Source: Actinernus sp. WN-2022 (lineage: Eukaryota > Cnidaria > Anthozoa > Actiniaria > Actinernidae). Taken from it: DNA of 64,000 bases. The stretch lies in assembly GCA_030867875.1 (NCBI GenBank), contig JAOWCC010000807.1, positions 186,001 through 250,000 of the forward strand. Reading direction: 5' to 3'. Below are positions 32,600 through 42,699 of the stretch, piece after piece. Positions within the stretch are counted from its first letter, which is position 1; every line of letters starts with the position of its first letter. Position numbers and translations under genes: made by a program. The notes beneath the pieces are model-generated. The model was not told where the DNA came from and made no database searches. It saw only the letters and a list, made by a program, of their open reading frames with translations.

Positions 32600-33705
32600 T
32601 TTTTTCTGTTAATTATCATACCAATCAACTTCCATGTTGTTTTTAGGTTTTCACTATTTAAATTAAATTGCGCTATAAAATAATTCTTTTTAGCTGCTTC
32701 TTTGATCTTATTTAATTTATTATTATATATTTTATATTGTTTTACTTTTCCAGGATCTTTGCTTAAAAAGTGGGTTTTAAAGAGTTTTTGCTTCCTTTTA
32801 ATCGATTTAAGAATGGCATTTGATATCCACGGTTTGTTTAGTTGTTTTTTCCTTTTATTAGATAATTTGCGTATTGGAGCATGTTTATCAGATATTTTCT
32901 GAAGTGTGTTAACAACGTTATTCATGCTTACATTTACGTCATTATTAATAAGGCTGTTAAAATCCACATCCCCAATGTCATTTAGAAATAAATCTCTGTC
33001 GAAATTTGAGAAATCTCTGAAAAATTTAGTTTCATTTACTACAGGGAGTTTATTGGTCACTGTACAAAATACGGGAAGATGGTCTGAAATATCTGCTAAG
33101 CATATTCCCGCTTGTAGTATTTTTTGTGGCGTGTTTGTGTAAATGTGATCTATTAAGGTAGAGGTATGGTTAGTGATTCGAGTAGCCTTGGTGATTATGG
33201 GCATGAAGCCTTGATCGAGCAACATATCAAGATACTCGGACGTTTGGTTATCAGTATTGTATTTAAAGAAGTTTATATTTATGTCACCTAATATGAAAAC
33301 CTCTTGTCCTTTATTGTTTAGCTTAGCCAATTGATTTTTTAGGATTTCGAGAAAATGGTCGCGAGCATTGAATGGGTGACGATATATGCAGCCAATTACA
33401 ATATTCTTTTGTCTTTTCCGCACAATTTCGATCCAGCATGACTCAACACCATCAGCAGTTAATTCTAAGTCGCATCTTCTGATGAAGTCTAATTCTTTGG
33501 CAAGGTAAAGGCCAACACCTCCAGCAGAAGTTTTGGAATTAGTATTCAGGAACACGTATCCTGGTATGCTAATATTATTTACGCTATTTTCGGTCAGTTT
33601 CGTTTCTGAAATAGCAATAATTTCTGGAACCTCTTTTACTGTGAGAAGGATATCCTGTAGCATTGATACATTTTTAGATAAGCTACGCATGTTAAGGTGT
33701 AGCAT
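32596..33705 (-). CDS. LINE APE endonuclease part of ORF2
   Basis: 369 codons from LNMRSLSKN. AP-endonuclease motifs: SETKL (residues 33-37), GVGLYL, CIYRHP, ILGDININ (138-145), STLIDHIYTN and SDHLPV (207-212). All the catalytic E, D, N, H positions of the family are present. The frame ends in NRKK-stop four bases into the RT frame; a single -1 step joins them. 5' coding sequence continues to about 33,770 without a Met. Confidence 0.88.
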   Translation of the reverse strand: MLHLNMRSLSKNVSMLQDILLTVKEVPEIIAISETKLTENSVNNISIPGYVFLNTNSKTSAGGVGLYLAKELDFIRRCDLELTADGVESCWIEIVRKRQKNIVIGCIYRHPFNARDHFLEILKNQLAKLNNKGQEVFILGDININFFKYNTDNQTSEYLDMLLDQGFMPIITKATRITNHTSTLIDHIYTNTPQKILQAGICLADISDHLPVFCTVTNKLPVVNETKFFRDFSNFDRDLFLNDIGDVDFNSLINNDVNVSMNNVVNTLQKISDKHAPIRKLSNKRKKQLNKPWISNAILKSIKRKQKLFKTHFLSKDPGKVKQYKIYNNKLNKIKEAAKKNYFIAQFNLNSENLKTTWKLIGMIINRKK

Positions 33706-34065
33706 AGAAAATCCACGCCATTTATTTGCCTTATCAAAGAGATTTCCAGTTTGTTTGATGGTATAATATTTTGAAAGCCGTTGTTTTGTTTTGTTTTAAG
33801 CACTAGCATGGTGTCAACGACAAGTATATCAAAATCCATACCCTTGCCCAGACCAAAGCTGTAAAAAGGATACCCTATCCCAGACCTCGGCAGCTCAAAA
33901 ACCATACCCTATCCCGCACCACATACCCGTATAGCCCATATAAGGGAGTAACCCCCCCTCCCCCCGGAAAATAGCACGAGAGTGGAGAAAGAAAATTAAG
34001 CTAAACTCGCTATTAGCGAGGAAAATTGCGCCATTCATCCATCAAAAGAAAATCACTAAAAGATT

Positions 34066-34145
34066 CAGGGCCGGCGGAAGCATTTTGGAAGTGGGGCGGC
34101 CGAGCGCCGAAGGCCCCCCCAGACGCCCCTGTTCCGCCGGCCTTG
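34066..34145. mobile_element. 80-bp hairpin MITE with AGATT duplication
   Basis: Ends CAGGGCCGGCGGAA / TTCCGCCGGCCTTG, flanked by AGATT at 34,061-34,065 and 34,146-34,150. The collinear LINE relic at 13,016 has AGATT once and no insert. Much more GC-rich than its surroundings. Confidence 0.88.
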
Positions 34146-34796
34146 AGATTAGAATGTAAAACTGATCTGCATGTAAACAATTGTACGATTATATAACTCA
34201 AGGAATTATTCTAAGGTCCCGTACTAATTGGAATGAAAAAGGTGAGAAAAACTCGAAGTATTTTTTTAACTTATTTTAACCTAGATAAACAGCTCAATAA
34301 AGTTGGTAGCAATTTCTTGCTACACTGTAATTTTGAGTTAGATAAACTACCTGGTAAACTCTCTCTTTTCTATAAAGAATGTATAGAAGCTTGGTCCATA
34401 TTTATTTACTTATACTAATCCCACAATATATGAAGACATCAAGAGAGAGATAATCTGGAAAAATAGATTGATCTGTGCAAATACAAAATCACTATATAAA
34501 AGAAAGTTAATCAAGTATGGGATTATTAGAATTGATAACTTGATAAAATTAAGATAAATGATAAATACAAAAATCTAAACTGAAATTAAATGGACGAGTG
34601 GACGTTAATGGTAATTATCAAACTCATTAATAATTAATAAAGCAAAAACAAACGAAATCACCGACCAATAAGTGTCTGCTAGAGATTTCGTCCTGGTTTG
34701 CATAAACTTTTGCTTCGATTTTCTCGGCCAAAATAAGTCGTATCGCCAAAATAACTGAAAACATAACTCTCTACATCTAGACATTTGATAAGTCCG

Positions 34797-34895
34797 ATAA
34801 AGAATTAATTTATGTGCTTTATGGGATATACAAACTCTCGCTTTCAGCTAGCTCGAGTTTGTAAATCCCACAAAGCACGGCCACTCATTCTTTAT
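34797..34895. repeat. 99-bp palindrome, copy 2
   Basis: Same structure as 14,470-14,568: inner arms 34,814-34,837 and 34,855-34,878, outer ATAAAGAAT / ATTCTTTAT. Confidence 0.8.
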
Positions 34896-36005
34896 CTATT
34901 ACTTAAAGAAGCTATTCCGCCAAAAAAACGAGGACAATCATTAGGAATAGATATGTTTATGTAGAAATTGAACAGTTTCAATTTAATCTAAATCTCTCAT
35001 TCCTACGTACGTGAAAAACCTAGTTGCCAGGAAAATTTATAGCTTCTTGATTTCAATAATTCTGGTAGTTTCTACTTCAGAAGCGAAATTTGAGGCCAAA
35101 TTTTCAAACTATACCTTTGATGCTTTTAAATGTGGCATTAAATTCCCAAACTAGAGAATTTCAGTATAAGTTTTTAAATCGGCTAATTTATACTAATCTT
35201 ACTCTTTTGAAAATGAAAATTGTTGACTCCTCATTCTGCTATTTTTGTGAAAAGGAGGAAGAATCCCTTAAGCATTTTTCTTTTATCATGTTCGCACGTT
35301 AAGTGCTTCTGGCCACTTTACATCTATCTTTGTAATGCTACATCAGACTAAATACTTTAACTCTCCAACATGTCTATTTTGGAATTTTTTAAATGAAAAA
35401 GGCTTACTCACAAACCTAAGTTAAGCTATCAATAAAGAAAAAAATGTATCTAAAATGCTAACGGAATTTATTTGGAGACAGTATAGGGTTTTTTGTTGTT
35501 TTTTATTTAGAGTTGTAATTATAACCGTCCTTTTTTGTTATTGTTGCAATAGTATTATGTATTATCAGTGTCAATATAGGTTATTATAGTTATTATATCT
35601 AATTGTTTTGTAAGTCATAGTAGCGTATAGTTGTTATAGTTTGTAAGGTAATTATTGTCAAAATAGTAATAAACATGTTATTAAAAACAAAAAAAGAAGA
35701 CACTTCCCCAATAACAGTGCCTTGGCTATAATGACTAAGGTATGACCGGAACCATTCAACACACATACAATCAAGACTAATAGGCGCTAACCCCAAGCCA
35801 GGTGTACGGTGTTTCCTGCCATTTCTACCGACAGGATAATCCTTTAATATGTTTTTAATTGTACTCAAATGTACTGAAAAAAAAAACATATTTATGGCTT
35901 GTTTTCCAAACTAATTCAAAGTTTGAAGTTTAGAACTGATTAATGCCAAGTCGCTACAGATCTATCGTGTCCACAAAATCATTTTACTTTTACTTCCACA
36001 CGTCT
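34896..36005. pseudogene. LINE relics between palindrome and A5
   Basis: zf-RVT relic 35,090-35,430 (frameshift after HFSFIMFAR relative to the others), CR1-like RT scrap 35,599-35,889 (minus), A5 3' flank. Confidence 0.6.
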
Positions 36006-36995
36006 CTATTGTTGCTGCCCATTACCGTTAAAGTGCAACCATTTCCTCAAAAGCACAATAGCATTTCTTCGAATGTCACTCAAACGAAAACAATACAACA
36101 TGGGATTCAAAGTTGAGTTAGCAAAATTGAGTGGAAATAAGGTATTTTTAGCTCTCCTAATTGCCTGTGCCGTTTCACCTTTGGATACAGGTGTATTCCA
36201 TATTACAATTGCTATACCGTATGGCAAAAAGCAAAGAATGAATAGAGCTGTCACACATCCCATAGTTATTACTGATTTTCTGAACTTTGCAATGTTAATG
36301 TTTGTGTTTATTCCTTGACCATGGGCGTTTATTTGTATTGTGTGGCGCCTTAAAATCGATGCAATCCTTACATTACAGTAGGTCAATGCAAATATAATAA
36401 CAAAACACAAAGTTACCAATGCAGTTACAAAAATCACGGGGAATATTTTAAGAAACAAGATCCGCCAGACTGTTACCGCAGCGGATATCAACCAAAGTAA
36501 CAATACAAACATCACAATTCGGCCCTTAGTGACCACCTGATTGTACCTTAGATGTAGACTTATAGCAAGGTATCTTTCCACTGAGATTGCTGAAATACAG
36601 CAGGCTGAAAAGCAGGAAAATAACATACCAAACGATTCGGCTAGAACAGCAACAGGACAAAAAACATCTTTGTTCTCTATCGGTGAACCAAATGAAGATA
36701 GTCCTATTTCTGATGATTTGTAGACGACGAACAATGGCTGTGCAACAAGACCGACTCCAAGATCCGCCATAGCTAAGCTGAAGAGGAGGTAGTTTGATGG
36801 AGTGTGGAGTGATGGAGTTTTCCAGATTGTTAGAAGCACGACACCATTCCCCAAAGTTGCCGTCAATGTAAAGATTGCGTTCATAGCACACGAAGCGATG
36901 AGAGAGTAATAAATGTGTGGTACGTAATCAAAAGTACGTGGGAGATGGAGACACTTGGGAAATAACGTAATATTTGATGGGCTTGTAAAATTCAT
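36006..36995 (-). CDS. Type A GPCR, copy 5, chimeric N-terminus (intact, 329 aa)
   Basis: From TM1 on it is a type A receptor (ATLGNG, LAMADLGVG, ERYLAI, CFLPYG, NPMLYCFR, HFNGNGQQQ). The first 35 or so residues differ (MNFTSPSNITLFPKCLHLPR, then TFDYVPHIYYSLIASC) and match the N-terminus of the type B pseudogenes. Five residues are lost in frame just before the TM3 cysteine (IENKDVFCPV). The antisense DNA also matches B only in this 5' part. It is the last copy of the array and has no secreted ORF behind it. Confidence 0.9.
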   Translation of the reverse strand: MNFTSPSNITLFPKCLHLPRTFDYVPHIYYSLIASCAMNAIFTLTATLGNGVVLLTIWKTPSLHTPSNYLLFSLAMADLGVGLVAQPLFVVYKSSEIGLSSFGSPIENKDVFCPVAVLAESFGMLFSCFSACCISAISVERYLAISLHLRYNQVVTKGRIVMFVLLLWLISAAVTVWRILFLKIFPVIFVTALVTLCFVIIFALTYCNVRIASILRRHTIQINAHGQGINTNINIAKFRKSVITMGCVTALFILCFLPYGIAIVIWNTPVSKGETAQAIRRAKNTLFPLNFANSTLNPMLYCFRLSDIRRNAIVLLRKWLHFNGNGQQQ

Positions 36996-37164
36996 TTTGC
37001 AGAATTGTTTTCACTGATAATGTCCCGTTTCGGTGGTCCTGTGGGTGGTGTATAAACGGAGAAATCGCGTCTTGCATAGTTCAGTTCTAACGGAAGATGT
37101 GATGTGAAGAAGCTGTCTTGAATTCGGCCGTTCAAACGTTCTCTGTTCTCTAACGCTCTACTGT
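36996..37164. other. A5 5' flank, array edge
   Basis: Does not match the other A-gene flanks; marks the end of the array. No ORF. Confidence 0.4.
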
Positions 37165-38178
37165 GTACGCAATAGTGAGAAATTAGAACTTCTTAACAAG
37201 AGAGCACTTAGAGTTATACACAACTGATAATTATTCTTCAAAGTATGAGGACCTGTTGGATAAAGTAGGATGCAGATCCCTTAAGGACATGCGCATTCAG
37301 GACATATAGTTACAGTCGCTTTTAAAGCCATTCATGGCGAATACACACCAGGTTATCTAAGGGAAATGTTTATATTGAGATCTACCGAACTGGGCTTACG
37401 AGGTCCGCATCACAAGTTAGTCGTACCGAGGGTGAACACAACGACGCATGACCTTCACTCTTTTAGATACATTGCAGCCAAAACCTGGAACAATCTAATA
37501 GATCAAATAAGATCCACAGAACTACTCAAAGATTTTAAGACTCTTATCTGCATGTTAAATTTCGAGAATAGTTGTTGTAAATTCTGTTTGTAAAGCATCC
37601 TATTTACATTAGGTACACTTGGTGTAAGGGATTATGCTCTCGGACGGGTTGTGTGTGTGTGTATGTGTGTATCCCGTTGCTTTCCATTTTCTCGAGCGCG
37701 GTGGATATATGCATATAATTATACATATATTTCTGAGAGCGTGGCTTCATTACATCGAGTATACATTGAATCTATTGTGCATACTTATGTATCTGTCTGT
37801 TTGCCTGTGTGTCTGTGCCGTTCGTACTGTCTGTGTTTATCTGCCTATTTGTTTGTTTGGTTGTCTGTGCCATTTGTCTATTTGTCTGTCTGTCTGTATG
37901 CCTGTCTGGTTGTTTTCCTGCCTGCCTGTTTGTCAATATGTGTCATTCGTTTAGTTGTTTGTATGCATACTTAGCCATGTACGTATACGGATATTTGTAG
38001 TGCTCCACATATCATTAGAAATGATTATTGTAAATTTTAACTTAATATTAATAGCCATATAATTTAATATTATTTATTATTTCATTTGATTATTATTATA
38101 TTCTCGGAGATATTAGCTAATTTACAAGTTACTCTGTAAATCCGAGTTTTAAATAAAATATATGTATGTATGTATGTA
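37165..38178 (+). mobile_element. CR1/L2-like LINE 3' fragment with (TATG)n tail
   Basis: The end of an ORF2 is readable over several frames (LLNKRALRVIH near 37,175; ORF 37,366-37,593 with VPRVNTTTHDLHSFRYIAAK and TWNNLIDQIRS), the usual C-terminus of CR1/L2 LINEs. After a TG/CTGT-rich interval comes an AT-rich 3' UTR ending in TATGTATGTATG at 38,160-38,178. Confidence 0.7.
37640..37960. repeat. Diverged TG / CTGT simple repeat
   Basis: (TG)n at 37,650-37,672, then degenerate CTGT/TTGC repeats to about 37,950. Overlapping frames here are Cys/Val/Leu-rich artefacts. Confidence 0.85.
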
Positions 38179-39902
38179 ACGCTCTCGTGTTAAAATCAGT
38201 ATTGAGAAGAAGGCTCTCGCTTGAAAGAGAGTCTCGACGTCGAACTCCAAAGATGTTTCTTGTCTGACAACGATATCAAATCATTAGTAACTCAAATAAA
38301 ACAGTTTGCTGAAAGTTTAGTTTTGCGGTGGAGTCGTGATGTAAAATAAAGGTTGCTTTAACTCTTCTTGCTTTTATTCCGGATGGTTAAAGTCATCGAT
38401 CGTAAAAAGACTGAATTGGGCACGCGCTGACCAGATGGCCGCAACCAAGTGGAAAATCATGACGTCACATGAAACGAACATTTTCGTAATTTCTCGGCGC
38501 GCGATTAGCTTTTAAAATAGAAATATAAACATCGAAGAGAAGAGAAAAAGATAAAACCTTGAAAGTTGGAGATTGGAGTGGGACGAGTTTGACACAATAG
38601 CTATCGCAGTGCTTAAAAGCTTGTTTTTGGAGGCAAAAACGCAGCTAAAGGAGAAGTTAAGACGAAGGTGAGAGCGAAATATTACTGAGTGTTTAAAGTG
38701 CAAAAAGGTCTATCATACTAAATCATGGTTCATGATAAGACACGAAGGAAGCTACAATGGAGCTATATCAAACCGCGAAAAAAGCAAAAAAATGTCAGAA
38801 CATCAAACGAAAACCTCCAACTCGGTTTGCCAAAAGTGAAAACACAAGTATTTCCCGTCTCTGTTCATTCTATCGTGTACTGACCAACTCGTTTGGAAGT
38901 TCTCTAAAATGTCTCTTTAGTAGCAAATTTGATGTCCTTGTTGAAGAAATTGATAAAAGCCGAAGGGGATTAAAATAGCCCTTCACCGACTGAAATTTGG
39001 TAACGGGACCTAATTAAAAAACAATTAACCATAGGGTCTGATCATGATTGCAAAGTCAGGACTCGGCTAAATCACAGATAATTTAATTTGAATTTAGCGT
39101 GTCGTTTTTGTGGATGTAGGAAAATCGGAGAACCCAGAGAAAAACCCTCAGAGCATGGGCGATCGAGATACCAACAAATGAAACTCACGAAGGTTTTGCG
39201 AACCTCATAAAAGTGCCTCCAAATAAATGAAGTCTGATAGTTTTGCAGTACAACCACGTGATTGCATTCCTCCAAAAGGACTATAATTGGGCTAGAAAAG
39301 TGGGAAGTATTCTAGAAGTTTCTCACCCACAGCCACACTCCTTCCCCATACTATTTTCCCCAACACATTCGGTGGTTTTTAGATTTTGTCCAAAATCTAA
39401 GATTTTTCGCAAAAAATGTCCATTGTTGAAGCCTTTCATTTTTTTCTGAAATTCTTGCTCCAACTTAATTCTTTCATGCCATGAATCAGGAGAATATTAG
39501 AGATAATTAATGTTTTATATCTAGAGAGGTACTCTCACTTGTAACACAAATGGGTATATGATCTTTAATAAGTATCCCAGAGGATCAAGCTTTGAAACCT
39601 ACACTCATCAAATCCTTACTTATCACGGTGTTTTTTAATAATTCCATTCAGCTTAAATTGAAAATATCTAGTACCCATGCTCACCAGGTGAGAGCCCCTT
39701 TTTAAGCAAATATACTATTCACTGTTTTATTTATGGCACACATTACGACTAATTTATATACAGGAGCCATAATTGATTCATATGAAACCGACTTGGCAGT
39801 CAACCCTATTTTGTAAAGAGGCTATAGACAAAACAAGTATTCAAGGAAAGTCATCTTTACATCACCATCAAACGAATACGAAAGTTTGTTAACTTCCTGA
39901 AC
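38179..39902. other. Intergenic, no gene recognised
   Basis: A 73-codon frame at 38,757-38,978 (MELYQTAKKAKKCQNIK) is the longest. It is basic and has no recognisable domain or repeat partner. Confidence 0.35.
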
Positions 39903-40409
39903 TTGTATTACTCAAGAAATTTAAACTCCGGGAAGTCGCGTCAAGAAGTTTTTAAAGAGGTGCGGCACAAAGGCATTGGAAAGAGTTTTATACTTGTTTT
40001 TCTTCCACATCGGTCTCCTCAAGTCAATGCAGAAAACCAGCGCGGAAAATCTGCAGTAGCAACTCCTTCATCCTCAAGTAAACACTCTCTGCCAATTCTA
40101 TCGGGAAAAGTACAGAACCCTCATCATATCCCACCTCCGGAGAGGCAGGCAAAAGTAGCCAAAGCCAAAACTATTCTAGATGAGAAGCACGTTCTAACAA
40201 GCCATGAACGCGCCTCTATGAAAACATTTTTGGAGAACACAGGGGGTGGAGATACGTTTCTGTCACAGGAAGATGTGATTTCTTGTAAACTCTTCATGCA
40301 AACATTACTGATGGTAAGTTATAAGTACCTTTACTTTAATGAACATAGGAAAGATTATGAGGGAAATATTACAAGGCCGGGTCGATCGAAAAAGAAAATT
40401 GCAAGATAG
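39903..40409 (+). other. Unidentified ORF, 168 aa, possible exon
   Basis: Coding-like composition in the middle (KTILDEKHVLTSHERASMKT, then FLSQEDVISCKLFMQTLLM). After LLM stands a good donor-like ATG/GTAAGTTATAAG at about 40,312, so the real exon may stop there. A second frame from 40,339 reads MNIGKIMREILQGRVDRKRK and a third (40,481-40,687) continues with AAEKAVTHYNYINNYES. Together they look like one broken or spliced gene, possibly transposon-derived. Function unknown. Confidence 0.3.
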
Positions 40410-42164
40410 GATGATGAAAATCAAGCTATTGGAAGATGATGTAAGAGTACAAGTTGAGAATATAGCAGCAATTACTATAGATGCAAAAGCAGGATACATG
40501 TAGTGTCTTGGCTCGGAACATTGCGGCTGAAAAAGCAGTCACGCATTACAATTATATTAACAATTATGAGTCTTATGCACTTCTCGTCAAAGTAAGTGAC
40601 AAAGGAATTTTGAACGACATACGACGTCGAATTGCTCAGCAGGGCCGGAGAAGTGAAAACTCTCTCGAAGTCCAGATGAGGTTATAGAAGTGCTACAATA
40701 GCTCAGCTTTAAGTTAGGAGGAGGTATGGGACATTTTAGCTGTGTTGCAAAATGCGAATGCGTCAAGAGAGGGAATGACTCATATATAAGCAGCTAATTC
40801 AGACGTACAGGTAAACTTATCCAAGAATCAACAGCTGTCTCAGTGAAAGAGCTGTTCAACTTAGTAGGTCTACATGCAGCAAAAGCTGTCCGTTGCGTTG
40901 ACCAAATTTTGTATTCCTTTCCCGTCTACATCTACATTTATGACTGGACAACGCTTACGTATAGCGTCCAGGGCCATAAAACGATAAAAAGTTATAATCC
41001 ATATAAAAAATAAAATAGAAACTATACAATATTCATTAAAAATACAATGCATATATATAAAGAGAAATTGCAATAATTGGCCTAAGATAAAGTTGTAGCA
41101 ATAGTAGTGATAATAAAATAATATCGATCAACACTTTACCATCCGAGCCTGTAAATAGGAGACGTATAAGTCCGTTACTAGAAAAAATATTGCATCACAT
41201 ATAGACATGCTGGAAAGACGATGTTGCGATATTATGCGAAGGGATGTATGGCTTCAAAGTCCGAGCTATAACAGGGATCACTCGACTCTTTCACTATGGA
41301 GAAAAGCTCATTTGTTTTGGCGATTGTTTTGTTTCTTCGATTTTCACGAATTTTAAGGAGCTAAAAATCGGCTCAAAAACACCTCCACATTCGCACTTGA
41401 AATCAAGAGCAAACACAAAATAACCACTCAGTTGTTACAGTACCTTGTTTAATCTTTCCAACCAGCAGGTTTGTTTTCACAAAACACACCAAGCGACGGT
41501 GAACCACGCCGATGTTTGCACTGCATTTCACTCGACCACATTTTCCTGCTCCCACCTCCAATTGCATGCTGGGTAATGGACAAACAAATCACAAGGGGTC
41601 CCCACCTCTGGGACTCCGGTAGGGTTTTTTTTAGAAGTCTTTTACCCCTACAACCAAGAGCGGTGATTTGGACTCAAGCCGTTGCTTTAAAGTGACAAAA
41701 ACACATCCTAATAGGTTGAGCAGGGGCAAAAGAATGCCAACTGCAGGATTCCAAGGATTTCATTGAAGAATTTTTTCCTGTGTCTCAAAGCACAAACACA
41801 ACGGAAAACCCCTGTGAAATCCCCTCACAAAGCCTACTAGAAGCAAACCAAGTACTTTTCAGCCATCCTCAGACTTAATGATGTCTTCAAGCTCTCTGAC
41901 AGTGGCATTTTTCTCCAAAATTAGAGCACATTTCATTGGAAACCCTACTGAAGCAGCCATACCTACCGTCGACCAGTTCGTAGAATTCACCCGAATGGCA
42001 TTGTGGAGAAAGTTTGAGCCCTCGGCTTAAAAAGTCAGCAGTATTTAACTAGCCTGGGCTAGCTAAACTTGAACTGAGGGGGGAGGGTTGAGTTAGCACT
42101 CAGGATTTCACCAATTGAGCTCACACACGATCGGACGACAAAGAGTTAATCATCATGCACGTAT
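40410..42164. other. Intergenic with a low-grade coding relic
   Basis: The frame 40,481-40,687 may belong to the preceding ORF. 40,870-41,130 is AT-rich. 41,450-42,060 is unique-looking sequence without ORFs above 75 codons. Confidence 0.3.
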
Positions 42165-42590
42165 GCAATTACTATAAACATGATATATAAAAGACCGATT
42201 AAAATTTAAATAATCTCGAGATCTAATTTCAATGGGAATAGTGTTCCAATCTTTTATAGTCCGGCCTTGGGAAGAAGCTATATAGGTAATAATCATGATG
42301 TGCACTTGCTTGAATAAACGTGCTGCTAGCGTGACTTCTTGTCACGCGCACTGAATGATGAAAATAATTTGGTATGGGTAATGCAATAACATGTAATTAT
42401 AAGGCAGAATAGAATATATGCAAACGGCGAACTAGCCTTCTGTTTTTAAGCGTTTCTAATTGTAATGACTTCTGCATATTTGTTACACTAGAGTCCAAAC
42501 TATAAATCACATTTTATGAATCTTGCTGCACGTCTTTGAACTGCTTCAATTTTATCCACCTGATCCTGCCTATACCTTATCTACAAGGAG
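42165..42590 (-). pseudogene. CR1-like LINE RT C-terminal fragment
   Basis: On minus the frames read QVDKIEAVQRRAARFIKCD (about 42,500-42,570) and, further on, TIKDWNTIPIEIRS (about 42,215-42,260). Both are hallmark blocks of the region after the RT domain in CR1/jockey-like LINEs. Several stops between them. Confidence 0.65.
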
Positions 42591-42699
42591 GAATCTGATG
42601 TACTTGTTAATATGCATCATACATATTTTGGAGATGACTACTTCAATTAGCTATTCAGTATTTCACAAAATACTCCAACTTCCAGAGAACAAAAGAGAA

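Larger units (their letters stand above)
30570..33772 (-). mobile_element. CR1/L2-like LINE, 5'-truncated
   Basis: About 3.2 kb on minus, flanked by GAAAG at 30,565-30,569 and 33,773-33,777 (probable short target duplication). The 5' end is cut inside ORF2 a little before the endonuclease, so no ORF1. ORF2 is nearly intact apart from one frame change at 32,596-32,600. The 3' UTR is 275 bp with a strong hairpin and ends in a short CACTATACTATATAC-like tail. Likely a late insertion. Confidence 0.88.
30392..33965. mobile_element. GGAGGGAGGG-type MITE split by a CR1/L2-like LINE
   Basis: Left part 30,392-30,569 and right part 33,773-33,965 together equal the 334-bp MITE at 12,580-12,913. The break lies after CACTACGAAA, where the LINE is inserted. 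Confidence 0.8.
28849..34550 (+). pseudogene. L1/Tx1-like LINE relic, copy b (unit 5)
   Basis: Collinear with copy a. A 345-bp part of the endonuclease start is duplicated in tandem (29,106-29,450 and 29,451-29,795). It keeps sequence lost from copy a: NLYAPNIVREQLLFFEEI and IILGGDF (29,860-29,970), the APE endonuclease D-N block. Then DIWRIRNSDQKRFTWRQNRP and IQRRLDFWLMSDSIQEDVEG (29,981-30,295). It is broken by the MITE/LINE nest at 30,392-33,965 and by an 80-bp hairpin at 34,066, and resumes to about 34,550 with KLPGKLSLFYKECIEAW. Confidence 0.75.
27745..37010. repeat. Tandem array unit 5 (long form, array end)
   Basis: Lacks the leader. Type B pseudogene with MITE, long L1-like relic with nested insertions, palindrome, zf-RVT and RT scraps, and a chimeric intact type A gene. 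Sequence past 37,000 does not continue the unit. Confidence 0.8.

Noticed and set aside
37634..37974. Three overlapping ~100-codon Cys/Val-rich ORFs
   Set aside because: All come from a degenerate TG/CTGT simple repeat; every frame is open there.
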